From the NCBI GenBank assembly GCA_035499295.1, contig DATJZG010000018.1, positions 1 to 64,000 of the forward strand: a stretch of DNA of 64,000 bases, given 5' to 3'. Below the pieces are notes generated by a model. It saw nothing but the letters and a program-made list of their open reading frames with translations. It was not told the origin of the DNA and made no database searches. Origin of the DNA: DATJZG01 sp035499295. Its GTDB lineage: Bacteria; Myxococcota; Myxococcia; Myxococcales; Anaeromyxobacteraceae. This document shows positions 33,908 to 41,449 of the stretch, piece by piece (positions within the stretch are counted from its first letter, which is position 1; every line of letters begins with the position of its first letter). A program made the position numbers and the translations under genes.

Positions 33908-35223
33908 GGGCCGGGGGAGCGGGCCTTCCGGCGCGCCTCGCGCCGGGCGCGCTTCGCGGCGAGGAAGCCGGTGCGGCGCCTCTCGGCGCGCACCTCCTCG
34001 GGGGTCGGGGGCGGCGGGCGGGGGGGCGGGACCGGCTTGGTGCGGGCCCGCGGCTCGAGGGTCCAGGAGAAGAGCCGCTTCACCACCAGCGTGGCGTAGG
34101 CGCCTGGCGGCAGCGTGAAAGCCACGTTCACCTTGAGCCGGCCGCGGTTCATCTCGTCGGGCCGGGACTCTCCCACCACCAGCTTGCCGGGGAAGATGAG
34201 CAGGGATCGCTCCTCCGGGTCGAAGTGGATCTGGGGCGCGTCCTTCACGCGGAGGTCGGCGAGCGACTGCCCCTCGCGCTCCAGCACCGAGAGGGCCGCC
34301 CGTCGGACGCGCTCGTCCAGGATCTCCGACGAGGGGGAGAGGAGCGGGAAGGTCCGGTGCTCGAGCTCCCGGGCGGTGGCGAGGTCGAGCTGGCGCGGGA
34401 AGAGGAGGGTCCCGGCCTGGTAGCGGACCGAGAGCAGGCGGGCGACGCCCACCACGTCGCGGAGGTACTGCTTCACCCCCTCGTTCCACAGCCAGCTCTG
34501 GTAGGCGAAGACCTGCAGGGCCCGCCAGCGCGGCTCGGTCCGGAGGAAGGCTCCGAGGAAGTCCAAGGGGTGCTTGCGGAGGAAGCGCACCACGGGCGCG
34601 TAGCGCTCCGCGCCCGCGTGGGGGTTCTTGCGGTCCCAGGCACCCCAGTGGTCGCGCCAGAACGCCTTCACCTTCGCGTCCGGGCTGCGGTCGAGCTCGC
34701 TCGGGCGCGCCAGGTAGTTCTTGAGGGCCCGCTCGGCGTCGCCGCGCATCAGGTCCTTCACCAAGAACCCCTGGCCGTGCTTGAGGGACCCGAAGCGCTG
34801 CGAGTCGAAGTAGTTCACGACCCCGATGCGGCGGACCTCGGCGACCGAGCCGGGCAGGCGCGCCACGTCCTCGGCGGAGAGGTCGCGCACGGTGACGGCG
34901 AAGCGGTTGGAGGTGGTGTTGGCGGCGCTGAGCGCCGAGGCGCTTCGCCCGACGAGCTTGAGCCGGAGGTCGGGGTCCTGCAGCACCACCTCCTTGCCGC
35001 GCACCGCGACGAGCTGGGTGGTGCGCCCCTGCTTGTCCTTGAGCCCGCAGTAGCTCACGTCCGCGGGGCGGACCCGGCCGGCGGCGCACAGCCGCTCCAC
35101 CGCCTCGAAGGTGGAGAGCTTCTGCTTGTCCATGAGGTGGACGTACCACTCGCCGTTCGGCTCCGGATCGAAGCGGTACGACTCGGAGACCGAGAAGTCC
35201 TCGGGCAGCTGCTTCAGCCTCAT
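33904..35223 (-). CDS. truD: tRNA pseudouridine(13) synthase TruD
   Basis: 439 residues. Makes pseudouridine at position 13 of tRNA-Glu. Catalytic D63 in YCGLKDKQGRTTQLV; NTTSNRFAVTVRDL, RIGVVNYFDSQRFGS and KNYLARPSELDRS are TruD markers, and the TRUD insertion domain spans about 170-340. The C-terminus has a Pro/Arg-rich extension (about 395-439) with long runs of basic residues that family members usually lack. ATG has no Shine-Dalgarno but TAGAGG lies 9 bases upstream. Confidence 0.93.
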   Translation of the reverse strand: MRLKQLPEDFSVSESYRFDPEPNGEWYVHLMDKQKLSTFEAVERLCAAGRVRPADVSYCGLKDKQGRTTQLVAVRGKEVVLQDPDLRLKLVGRSASALSAANTTSNRFAVTVRDLSAEDVARLPGSVAEVRRIGVVNYFDSQRFGSLKHGQGFLVKDLMRGDAERALKNYLARPSELDRSPDAKVKAFWRDHWGAWDRKNPHAGAERYAPVVRFLRKHPLDFLGAFLRTEPRWRALQVFAYQSWLWNEGVKQYLRDVVGVARLLSVRYQAGTLLFPRQLDLATARELEHRTFPLLSPSSEILDERVRRAALSVLEREGQSLADLRVKDAPQIHFDPEERSLLIFPGKLVVGESRPDEMNRGRLKVNVAFTLPPGAYATLVVKRLFSWTLEPRARTKPVPPPRPPPPTPEEVRAERRRTGFLAAKRARREARRKARSPGP

Positions 35224-35232
35224 CGCTCGCGT

Positions 35233-35238
35233 CCTCTA
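35233..35238 (-). promoter_or_regulatory. Candidate -10 of a leaderless promoter for truD
   Basis: TAGAGG, preceded by GG on the minus strand, 9 bases from the ATG. Weak match but in the same position as similar elements at other genes here. Confidence 0.3.
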
Positions 35239-35308
35239 CCACGGCGCGGCGGCGGGTGCAGCAGCGCTCCCGCGCCGCGGCCGGCCGGGGGACAGCGCGA
35301 TTCCCCGG

Positions 35309-35497
35309 CTAGCCCTTCTGCCGGTAGAAGAGGACGATGGTGAGGCAGTGGAACTCGTTGTCGCTCGACTGGGAGACGACGCGATCGACGACCTGCAGGT
35401 CGCTGTTCGAGTGCAGCCAGCGGGTGATGTTCTCGCCCAGCTCTTCTCGCTCTTTCGCCTTGGTGGCCGAGAAGACCTTCACCCCGGTGAATTGCAT
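35309..35497 (-). CDS. Small conserved-looking protein of unknown function
   Basis: 62 residues: MQFTGVKVFSATKAKERE, then ELGENITRWLHSNSDLQVV, DRVVSQSSDNEFHCLTIVLF and YRQKG. The alternation of strand-helix-strand-strand (a ferredoxin-like half or Dodecin-like beta pattern) suggests a small folded domain. Start at ATG 35497 has GAGGAG six bases upstream; a GTG six codons earlier (35515) is possible and has TAGGGG nine bases before it. Upstream of truD on the same strand. No function assigned. Confidence 0.6.
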   Translation of the reverse strand: MQFTGVKVFSATKAKEREELGENITRWLHSNSDLQVVDRVVSQSSDNEFHCLTIVLFYRQKG

Positions 35498-35683
35498 CGC
35501 GCGCTCCTCGCTCACGCCGCTGACCCCCTAGCGCGACCCGAAAAACCAGCAAAATTGTGCCTGAGAGAATTTGGAGTGTCAAACGCGGTGCGTCGAGATC
35601 GCGGGAAAAAACTCGCTGCTTAACAAGCCGCTCTGCCCGTGCTATTCCACCGCCGGCGACGGGAAAACCACCGGGAAATCGCG

Positions 35684-36469
35684 ATGCTCATCGATCTCCA
35701 CGTTCACAGCCGCCACTCCGCCGGATGCGCCCTCGCCCCGAGGGACGTGGTGCGCCGAGCCCGGGAGGCGGGGCTCGACGGGGTGGCGTTCACGGACCTC
35801 AACACTCTCGATGGGCTCGAGGAGATCCGCTCGGCCGGGCGCGAGGAGGGATTCCTCGCCCTCTGCGGGGTCGAGATCGCGACCGACCGCGGGCACTATC
35901 TCTGCTTCTTCCCGGACCCGGAGAAGGTGCCGGCGCTCCCCCAGATCTTCGGGACGCCGCCATGGCCGGTGCGCGACGTCCTGCGCAAGGTCGGAGAGCT
36001 CGGCGGGGTCGCCGTGGCCGCTCACCCCTACGACAAGTCCATCGAGCGCCCGAGCGGCGACTTCATCTTCACCCTCGACGGTCTCGCGGCGGTGGAGGGA
36101 CTGAACGTCCGCCGCAAGGGGCCGGCGAACGACCTGGCGGTGGAGGCGGCGGACCACATGAACCTCCCCTGCACCGGGGGCTCGGGGGCGAAGGAGTCGC
36201 TCGACGACATCGGCCTCGCGGCCACGCTCTTCAAGGACCCGGTGGGCTCGGAGCGCGACCTCGTCGCGCAGCTCCGGGCCGGAGCGGTCTTCTGCGTCGC
36301 CATCGGCGTCACCCCCCAGCCCGCGAGCGGCCGCGGAGGAGATCGCGGCGGCCCTCGGCGCGGGGGGGAGCGCGGCGGGCAGGGGCGCGGAGGGGACCGA
36401 GGCGGGCAAGGCCGGCGGGACCACGGCGGGCGGGGCGGGTCCGGGCGCCGCGGCGGTCCGCGCCGGTAG
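35684..36469 (+). CDS. Degenerate PHP-domain protein with C-terminal RGG-repeat tail
   Basis: 261 residues. The first 212 form a PHP (polymerase and histidinol phosphatase) domain: H6, H8 and H11 in LHVHSRHSAG, E64 and H71, and H114 in VAVAAHPYDK. Two metal-ligand sites of active PHP enzymes are altered: the usual TDH is TDL (L39) and the usual SDAH is SGAK (167-170). Active phosphoesterase function is therefore doubtful. Residues 216-261 are Arg/Gly with eight RGG tripeptides, resembling eukaryote-like RNA-binding RGG boxes. ATG 35684 was chosen because the PHP domain begins there. A frame error in the tail cannot be excluded, but the open frame continues cleanly to its stop. Confidence 0.75.
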   Translation: MLIDLHVHSRHSAGCALAPRDVVRRAREAGLDGVAFTDLNTLDGLEEIRSAGREEGFLALCGVEIATDRGHYLCFFPDPEKVPALPQIFGTPPWPVRDVLRKVGELGGVAVAAHPYDKSIERPSGDFIFTLDGLAAVEGLNVRRKGPANDLAVEAADHMNLPCTGGSGAKESLDDIGLAATLFKDPVGSERDLVAQLRAGAVFCVAIGVTPQPASGRGGDRGGPRRGGERGGQGRGGDRGGQGRRDHGGRGGSGRRGGPRR

Positions 36470-36492
36470 CGCGCCGGTCGGCGGCGACCCCC

Positions 36493-37209
36493 TCAAGGCT
36501 CGGGCGACGCCTCCTGGGCGGTCTCGTAGCGGACCAGGCGGTCGTCCTGGAAGAGCGCGTGCCTGCGCCCCTGCGGCCAGAACCACTCCTCGGTCCTCGC
36601 CTGCGGGGCGAGGACGATTCGTTCCGGATAGCCCCAGGCCATCAGGGCTGCATCCCTTCCCATGCCGTCGACGAGCTCCTTCTTCAGGACCGCTGTCCTC
36701 TGCCCGTCGGGGAGCGCCCGGAACGCCGGGCCCGGGTCGTCCGAGGTCAGGTAGCGCCCGATCTCGGCGAGGAGGTCCTCGACGGTCTCCGCCTGGGCCG
36801 AGAGCAGGATGACGGCGGTCCTCTCCTCTCCGTCGGCGACGGCGAGGAGCCAGGGCGAGAAGCGGGGCGACGAGGGGGGGCGGGTGAAGAGGGCCGCCCC
36901 CGTCGGGAACTGCACCGTGGTGACGAAGAGCGGCGTCCCGGGGGGCAAGATGCGCTCGGGCACCGCCGACGCGATCGGTTTCCCGTCCGCGGCCCGCAGG
37001 GCGGCCACCTCCGCCGCCGGACGGTCGGTGAGGAGCACCCTGGAGGAGTCGCCGAAGAACGGGCTCACGTACACGGCCACGCGGAGGTAGCTCGGCTGCT
37101 GCGCGGTGGCGCGCAGCACCCGCTCCCGGCCGTCGGCGGTGAGGACCGGATGCGGGAAGCAGGCCGCCGCCGGCAGGGCGAGCGCGAGGAGGAGGGCCGA
37201 GCGGCGCAT
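36493..37209 (-). CDS. Predicted lipoprotein of unknown function
   Basis: 238 residues. Signal with lipobox LALPAAAC (Cys 17), so likely outer-membrane or periplasmic lipoprotein. Mature part has VLRATAQQPSYLRVAVYVSPFF, LPPGTPLFVTTVQFPTG and WGYPERIVLAPQARTEEWFWP; the last resembles the BamE/SmpA-like 'GxPxxV... W.Y' sub-pattern but is not convincing. No enzyme motif was seen. TAGACA lies 8 bases before the ATG, in addition to AGGAGGG, which is too close to be a good ribosome site. Divergent from nrdJ. Confidence 0.7.
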   Translation of the reverse strand: MRRSALLLALALPAAACFPHPVLTADGRERVLRATAQQPSYLRVAVYVSPFFGDSSRVLLTDRPAAEVAALRAADGKPIASAVPERILPPGTPLFVTTVQFPTGAALFTRPPSSPRFSPWLLAVADGEERTAVILLSAQAETVEDLLAEIGRYLTSDDPGPAFRALPDGQRTAVLKKELVDGMGRDAALMAWGYPERIVLAPQARTEEWFWPQGRRHALFQDDRLVRYETAQEASPEP

Positions 37210-37240
37210 CGCCCTCCTGTCTACCGCACCGGAGAGGGGG

Positions 37241-37262
37241 GCCGGTAGCATTCGGTACCGGC
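37241..37262. repeat. Inverted repeat in the lipoprotein/nrdJ divergent spacer
   Basis: GCCGGTA and TACCGGC separated by 8 bases. It sits between the two divergent starts, upstream of both -10-like elements, and could be an operator. No regulator is known; it does not match the NrdR box pattern. Confidence 0.35.
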
Positions 37263-37298
37263 ACCCGCGCGGGCATGCGGAGGAGGGGGCCGGAGCGC

Positions 37299-37304
37299 TA
37301 GATT
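37299..37304 (+). promoter_or_regulatory. Candidate -10 of a leaderless promoter for nrdJ
   Basis: TAGATT, preceded by GC, 7 bases before ATG 37312. GTGGGGG between the two is G-rich but too close to act as a normal ribosome site. No cobalamin riboswitch was recognised in the 100-base spacer. Confidence 0.4.
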
Positions 37305-37311
37305 GTGGGGG

Positions 37312-39090
37312 ATGGAGTCCATGGGCGAGAACGCGCTCCGGGTGCTGGAGCGACGCTACCTCCTGCGCGACGACCGCGGTGCGGTGGTGGAGACGCCGGA
37401 GCAGATGTTCCGGCGGGTGGCGCGCGGAGTGGCGGAGGCCGAGGGCGGCGGGGATCGCTCCATCTGGGCGGAGCGGTTCGAGGCGCGCATGGCCGCGCTC
37501 GAGTTCCTCCCCAACTCCCCCACGCTCATGAACGCGGGGCGCGGTCACGGCCAGCTCGCCGCCTGCTTCGTCCTCCCGGTCGAGGACGACCTGGGCTCGA
37601 TCTTCGACGCGCTCAAGTGGGCCGCGCTCATCCACCAGTCCGGGGGCGGCACCGGTTTCTCCTTCTCCCGCATCCGGCCGCGCGGCGACCTGGTGCGCAC
37701 CACCCACGGGGTGGCGAGCGGGCCCCTGTCGTTCATCCGCGTCTACGACGCCGCCACCGAGACCATCAAGCAGGGAGGGGTCCGCCGCGGCGCCAACATG
37801 GCGGTGCTGCGGGTGGACCACCCGGACGTCCTCGACTTCGTGGACGCGAAGCGCGGACCCGGGCTCACGAACTTCAACGTTTCGGTGGCCATCACCGACG
37901 CCTTCATGGCCGCGGTGGCGGCAGGCCGGTCCTTTCCGCTCCGCGACCCCAGGGACGGAGGGGTGGTGCGCGAGGTGCCGGCGCGGGACCTCTTCCGGCG
38001 CGTGGCCCAGGCGGCCTGGGCCTCGGGGGAGCCCGGGCTCGTGTTCCTCGACCGGGTGAACGCGGCCAACCCCACCCCGGACCTGGGCGCCATCGAGGCG
38101 GTGAACCCGTGCGGCGAGCAGCCGCTCTTGCCCTTCGAGGCCTGCACCCTGGGCTCGGTGAACCTGGCGCGCTTCGAGCGAGCCGGGGCGGTCGACTGGG
38201 AGCGGCTCGGCGAGTGCGTGCGCGACGGGGTGCGCTTCCTCGACGACGTCCTCGACGTGAACGAGTGGCCGCTCCCCGAGATCGCCCGCGTGTCCCGGCG
38301 CAACCGCAAGATCGGGATCGGGGTGATGGGGTGGGCCGACCTCCTCCTCCGGCTCGGCGTCCCCTACGACGATCCCCGCGCGCTCGCGCTCGCCGGAGAG
38401 CTCATGGGCTTCTTCCAGCGCGAGGCCCGCGCCGAGAGCGTGCGCCTGGGCGAGGAGCGCGGCCTCTTCCCCGGCTGGCCCACGAGCGCGCTCGCCGGCG
38501 CCGGCGTCCCGGCGCGCCGCCACGCCACCGTGACGACCATTGCCCCCACCGGCACGCTCTCGGTCATCGCCGGCTGCTCCTCGGGGATCGAGCCGCTCTT
38601 CGCCGTCGCCTACGTCCGGCACGCCCTGGAGGGGGTGGAGCTGCCCGAGGAGCACCCGCTGCTCTCGGCCATGCTGCGCGGACCGGCCGGGGAGGCGGCC
38701 TTGCGCGCGGTGCGGCGCGCCGGGCGCGCCCGGGGGGTGCCCGAGGTGCCGCTCGAGGTGCAGCGCCTCTTCGCGACCGCCCACGACGTGGCGCCCGAGG
38801 ACCACGTGCGCATGCAGGCCGCCTTCCAGCGCCACGTCGACAACGGGGTCTCGAAGACCATCAACCTCCCGCGCGAGGCCCCGGTCGAGGCGGTGGAGCG
38901 CGCCTTCGCACTCGCCTACGAGCTCGGCTGCAAGGGCATCACGGTCTACCGGGACGGATCCCGGGAGGGGCAGGTGCTGACCGGCGGGCTGAACGGAGAG
39001 TGCCCCGCCTGCGGGGCCTCGATGTCGCGCAGCGGCGGCTGCCTCACCTGCCGCTCGTGCGGCTACGCCACCTGCGAGACCACCTCCTGA
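37312..39090 (+). CDS. nrdJ: Adenosylcobalamin-dependent (class II) ribonucleotide reductase
   Basis: 592 residues. Reduces ribonucleotides to deoxyribonucleotides with vitamin B12, oxygen-independent. ENALRVLERRYLLRDDRG, LPNSPTLMNAGR, AACFVLPVEDDLGSIFDALK (N-terminal redox Cys), QGGVRRGANMAVLRVDHPD, the radical site NPCGEQPLLPFEACTLGSVNL split as N265-C267-E269 and the second redox Cys, and TIAPTGTLSVIAGCSSGIEPLF are all diagnostic. A C-terminal zinc ribbon (CPAC, CLTC, CGYATC) replaces longer tails. No ATP-cone is present. ATG 37312 chosen; ATG 37321 is possible. Confidence 0.95.
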   Translation: MESMGENALRVLERRYLLRDDRGAVVETPEQMFRRVARGVAEAEGGGDRSIWAERFEARMAALEFLPNSPTLMNAGRGHGQLAACFVLPVEDDLGSIFDALKWAALIHQSGGGTGFSFSRIRPRGDLVRTTHGVASGPLSFIRVYDAATETIKQGGVRRGANMAVLRVDHPDVLDFVDAKRGPGLTNFNVSVAITDAFMAAVAAGRSFPLRDPRDGGVVREVPARDLFRRVAQAAWASGEPGLVFLDRVNAANPTPDLGAIEAVNPCGEQPLLPFEACTLGSVNLARFERAGAVDWERLGECVRDGVRFLDDVLDVNEWPLPEIARVSRRNRKIGIGVMGWADLLLRLGVPYDDPRALALAGELMGFFQREARAESVRLGEERGLFPGWPTSALAGAGVPARRHATVTTIAPTGTLSVIAGCSSGIEPLFAVAYVRHALEGVELPEEHPLLSAMLRGPAGEAALRAVRRAGRARGVPEVPLEVQRLFATAHDVAPEDHVRMQAAFQRHVDNGVSKTINLPREAPVEAVERAFALAYELGCKGITVYRDGSREGQVLTGGLNGECPACGASMSRSGGCLTCRSCGYATCETTS

Positions 39091-39115
39091 CGTCGAGCGG
39101 CGCCGGGCACTGCCG

Positions 39116-39958
39116 TCACTCGTCCTCCTCCTTCGCCTCCAGGAAGCGGCGCCCGAGCTCGTGCGACCGCTTGGTGGCCGCCTCGACGGCGTTCATGAGG
39201 GTGGTGCGCAGGCCGCCCGCCTCGAGGGTGTGCAGCCCGGCGATGGCGGTTCCCCCGGGGCTCGTCACCTGGTCCTTGAGGCGCCCCGGATGCTCCCCGG
39301 TCTCGATGAGGAGCTTGGCCGAGCCGAGGACGGTCTGGGCGGCCAGGTCCTGCGAGGTGCGGCGGTCGAGGCCGACCTTCACCCCGGCGTCGGAGAGCGC
39401 CTCGATGATGAGGAAGATGTAGGCCGGCCCGGAGCCGGAGAGCCCGGTGACGGCGTCGAGCAGGGACTCGTCGACGACCACCGTCTTGCCGATGGCGTCG
39501 AAGAGGGCCTTCGCCTGGCGCAGGTCCTCCTCGAGGGCGTGCTCGCCCGGGGAGATGGCGGTGGCGCCGGCCCCGACGAGCGCCGGGGTGTTGGGCATGG
39601 TGCGGATGACGCGGATGCCGTGGCCGACGCGGCGCTCGATGGCCGCGAGCGGGACCCCGGCGGCGATGGAGATGACGAGCTTCGTCTCGTCGAGGGCGGG
39701 GGCGATCTCGGCGAGCACCTTGTTCATCACCTGCGGCTTCACCGAGAGCACGACGATGCTCGCCCCCGACGTCGCGGCGCGGTTGTCGGAGCTGGTGCGG
39801 ACGCGGTAGCGCTCGGCGAGCTCGGCGAGCCGGTCCGGGCGCCGATCGGTGCAGAGGACCTCCCCCGGAGCGGCGACGTCGGCGCGCAGGAGACCCTTGA
39901 CGAGCGCCTCGGCCATGTTGCCGGCGCCGAGGAAGGCGATGTTCTTTCCGAGGGGCAT
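39116..39958 (-). CDS. proC: Pyrroline-5-carboxylate reductase ProC
   Basis: 280 residues. NAD(P)H-dependent last step of proline synthesis. Rossmann motif IAFLGAGNMAEALVKGLL, then IVVLSVKPQVMNKVL, RVIRTMPNTPALVGAGATAI and the substrate region DAVTGLSGSGPAYIFLIIEAL, DQVTSPGGTAIAGLHTLEAG. It begins 9 bases after the stop of an FAD amine dehydrogenase subunit, so the three minus genes form one operon. Alongside that enzyme it could recycle pyrroline carboxylate. Confidence 0.96.
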   Translation of the reverse strand: MPLGKNIAFLGAGNMAEALVKGLLRADVAAPGEVLCTDRRPDRLAELAERYRVRTSSDNRAATSGASIVVLSVKPQVMNKVLAEIAPALDETKLVISIAAGVPLAAIERRVGHGIRVIRTMPNTPALVGAGATAISPGEHALEEDLRQAKALFDAIGKTVVVDESLLDAVTGLSGSGPAYIFLIIEALSDAGVKVGLDRRTSQDLAAQTVLGSAKLLIETGEHPGRLKDQVTSPGGTAIAGLHTLEAGGLRTTLMNAVEAATKRSHELGRRFLEAKEEDE

Positions 39959-39967
39959 GACCGCACT

Positions 39968-41449
39968 CTACCCGATGATGAAGTCCTCGCGAACGGAGTC
40001 GCCGCGAGAGAAGCGCTCGAGGGTGAAGCGGTCGAAGATCTCGTCCTTGCCACGCCCCGTCAGGAAGTCGGCGTAGAGCTCCGCCACCGCCGGGGCCATC
40101 ATGAAGCCGTGCCCCACGAAGCCGGAGAGCTGCAAGAAGTTGGCGGGCCCGGCGGCCCCCAGGATGGGGCCGTTGTCGGGGGTGACGTCGTAGGCGCCCG
40201 CCCACTGGCGCATCACCCGGAGCGGACGAGTGACGGGCGCGAGCCGGGTGAGGGCGCGGGAGAAGCGCGCCAGGAACCGGAGGGTGGAGCCGGCCTCGAC
40301 GCCTTCGGGCTCCGCCGGATCCCCCATCCCGCCCACGATCTCGCCGCGCTGGGACTGGGAGAAGTAGAGGCCGGTCCCGAGCGCGGAGACGAGGGGATCG
40401 AGCCAGGGCTTGAGCGGCTCGGTGACGAGGATCTCGTGCCGGGTGGGGCGGTTGGGCAGGGAGACCCCGGCAAGGCGCGCCACCTCCGGGCTCCAGGCGC
40501 CGCTGGCGTTCACCACCGTCTCGCACGCGACTCGCCCCGCCGGCGTCAGGACCGCCCGGATCCGGCCGCCTCCGATGTCGAAGCCCTCCACCGGGCAGAA
40601 GGTGCGGACCCGGGCGCCGGCCGCCTCCGCCCGGGCGGCATAGCCCCACAGGAAGGGCCAGGGGAAGACCACGCCGTCGTCGGGGTTGTAGGAGGCGGCG
40701 ACGAAGCAGGTGGGATCGAGCTCGGGGACGATCCGGAGCGCCTCGCCCGGCGAGAGGAGGCGCGTCCGCATCCCGAAGCCCCGCTGGACGGCGAGGTTGC
40801 GCTCGAGGAGGCCGCGGTGCTCCTCGTCGGGGGCGAGGAAGAGGTAGCCGCCCCGGCGGAACCAGACGTTCACCCCCATCTCGGCGGCGAAGCGCGAGAA
40901 GATCTCGAGCGAGCGCAGCCCGAGGCGCACCATGGTGGGGGTCGACCACTGGGCGCGGACCCCGCCGCCGTTGCGCCCGGATGCCCCCGCGTTCAGGTAG
41001 GAGCGCTCGAGGACGAGCACGTCGCTCACGCCCCGGCGCCCGAGCTCGAAGGCGAGCCCGAGCCCCATGATTCCGCCGCCGACGATGACCACCTCGGCCC
41101 GCGCCGGCAGCGGCCCGCTCGCGGCCGGCCGGGGCGCGCCCGCTCCCGCGGGCGGCCGCGGGACCCCGGGGTCGAGCGGCAGGTCCTCCGGGTCGAGGGA
41201 AGCGAGGGCCCCGAGCGGCGCGGGGTGAAGCGGGGGGCGGCTGGTGAAGGGGGCGATCTCGGCGGGGGTGGCCCCGAGCCGGACGAGCTCGCGGACCGTG
41301 GCGGCGAGGCAGCTCTTCCCCTGGCACGGTCCGGTGCCGAACCCGGTGTAGCGCTTCACCGACTCGAGGTCCCGGAATCCCAGGGCGAAGGCGCGCCGGA
41401 CCTCCTCCACCGTCACGTCCTCGCAGGCGCAGAGGATCTCCTTACCCAA
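39968..41449 (-). CDS. FAD amine/proline dehydrogenase-like subunit fused to a BFD [2Fe-2S] domain
   Basis: 493 residues. N-terminal BFD-type [2Fe-2S] domain with ligands C7, C9, C42, C47 (ILCACED; GPCQGKSC), then a DAO/SoxB-type FAD oxidase domain: VVIVGGGIMGLGLAFELGRRG (about 118-138), YLNAGASGRNGGGVRAQWS, and ending DVTPDNGPILGAAG then FLQLSGFVGHGFMMAPA. It resembles the beta subunit of heterotetrameric sarcosine oxidase, opine or dye-linked proline dehydrogenases, where the BFD domain usually belongs to the other FAD subunit. Electron acceptor and substrate are not known; the partner gene is directly upstream with an 8-base overlap, proC downstream. Confidence 0.85.
   Translation of the reverse strand: MGKEILCACEDVTVEEVRRAFALGFRDLESVKRYTGFGTGPCQGKSCLAATVRELVRLGATPAEIAPFTSRPPLHPAPLGALASLDPEDLPLDPGVPRPPAGAGAPRPAASGPLPARAEVVIVGGGIMGLGLAFELGRRGVSDVLVLERSYLNAGASGRNGGGVRAQWSTPTMVRLGLRSLEIFSRFAAEMGVNVWFRRGGYLFLAPDEEHRGLLERNLAVQRGFGMRTRLLSPGEALRIVPELDPTCFVAASYNPDDGVVFPWPFLWGYAARAEAAGARVRTFCPVEGFDIGGGRIRAVLTPAGRVACETVVNASGAWSPEVARLAGVSLPNRPTRHEILVTEPLKPWLDPLVSALGTGLYFSQSQRGEIVGGMGDPAEPEGVEAGSTLRFLARFSRALTRLAPVTRPLRVMRQWAGAYDVTPDNGPILGAAGPANFLQLSGFVGHGFMMAPAVAELYADFLTGRGKDEIFDRFTLERFSRGDSVREDFIIG

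Noticed and set aside
36322..36469. Frameshift as the cause of the RGG tail
   Set aside because: The repeats are regular and the frame ends at a stop right after; the other frames give no PHP continuation that looks better. It cannot be fully excluded.
37210..37311. Cobalamin riboswitch before the class II ribonucleotide reductase
   Set aside because: The spacer is too short and the conserved B12-box sequence is not present.
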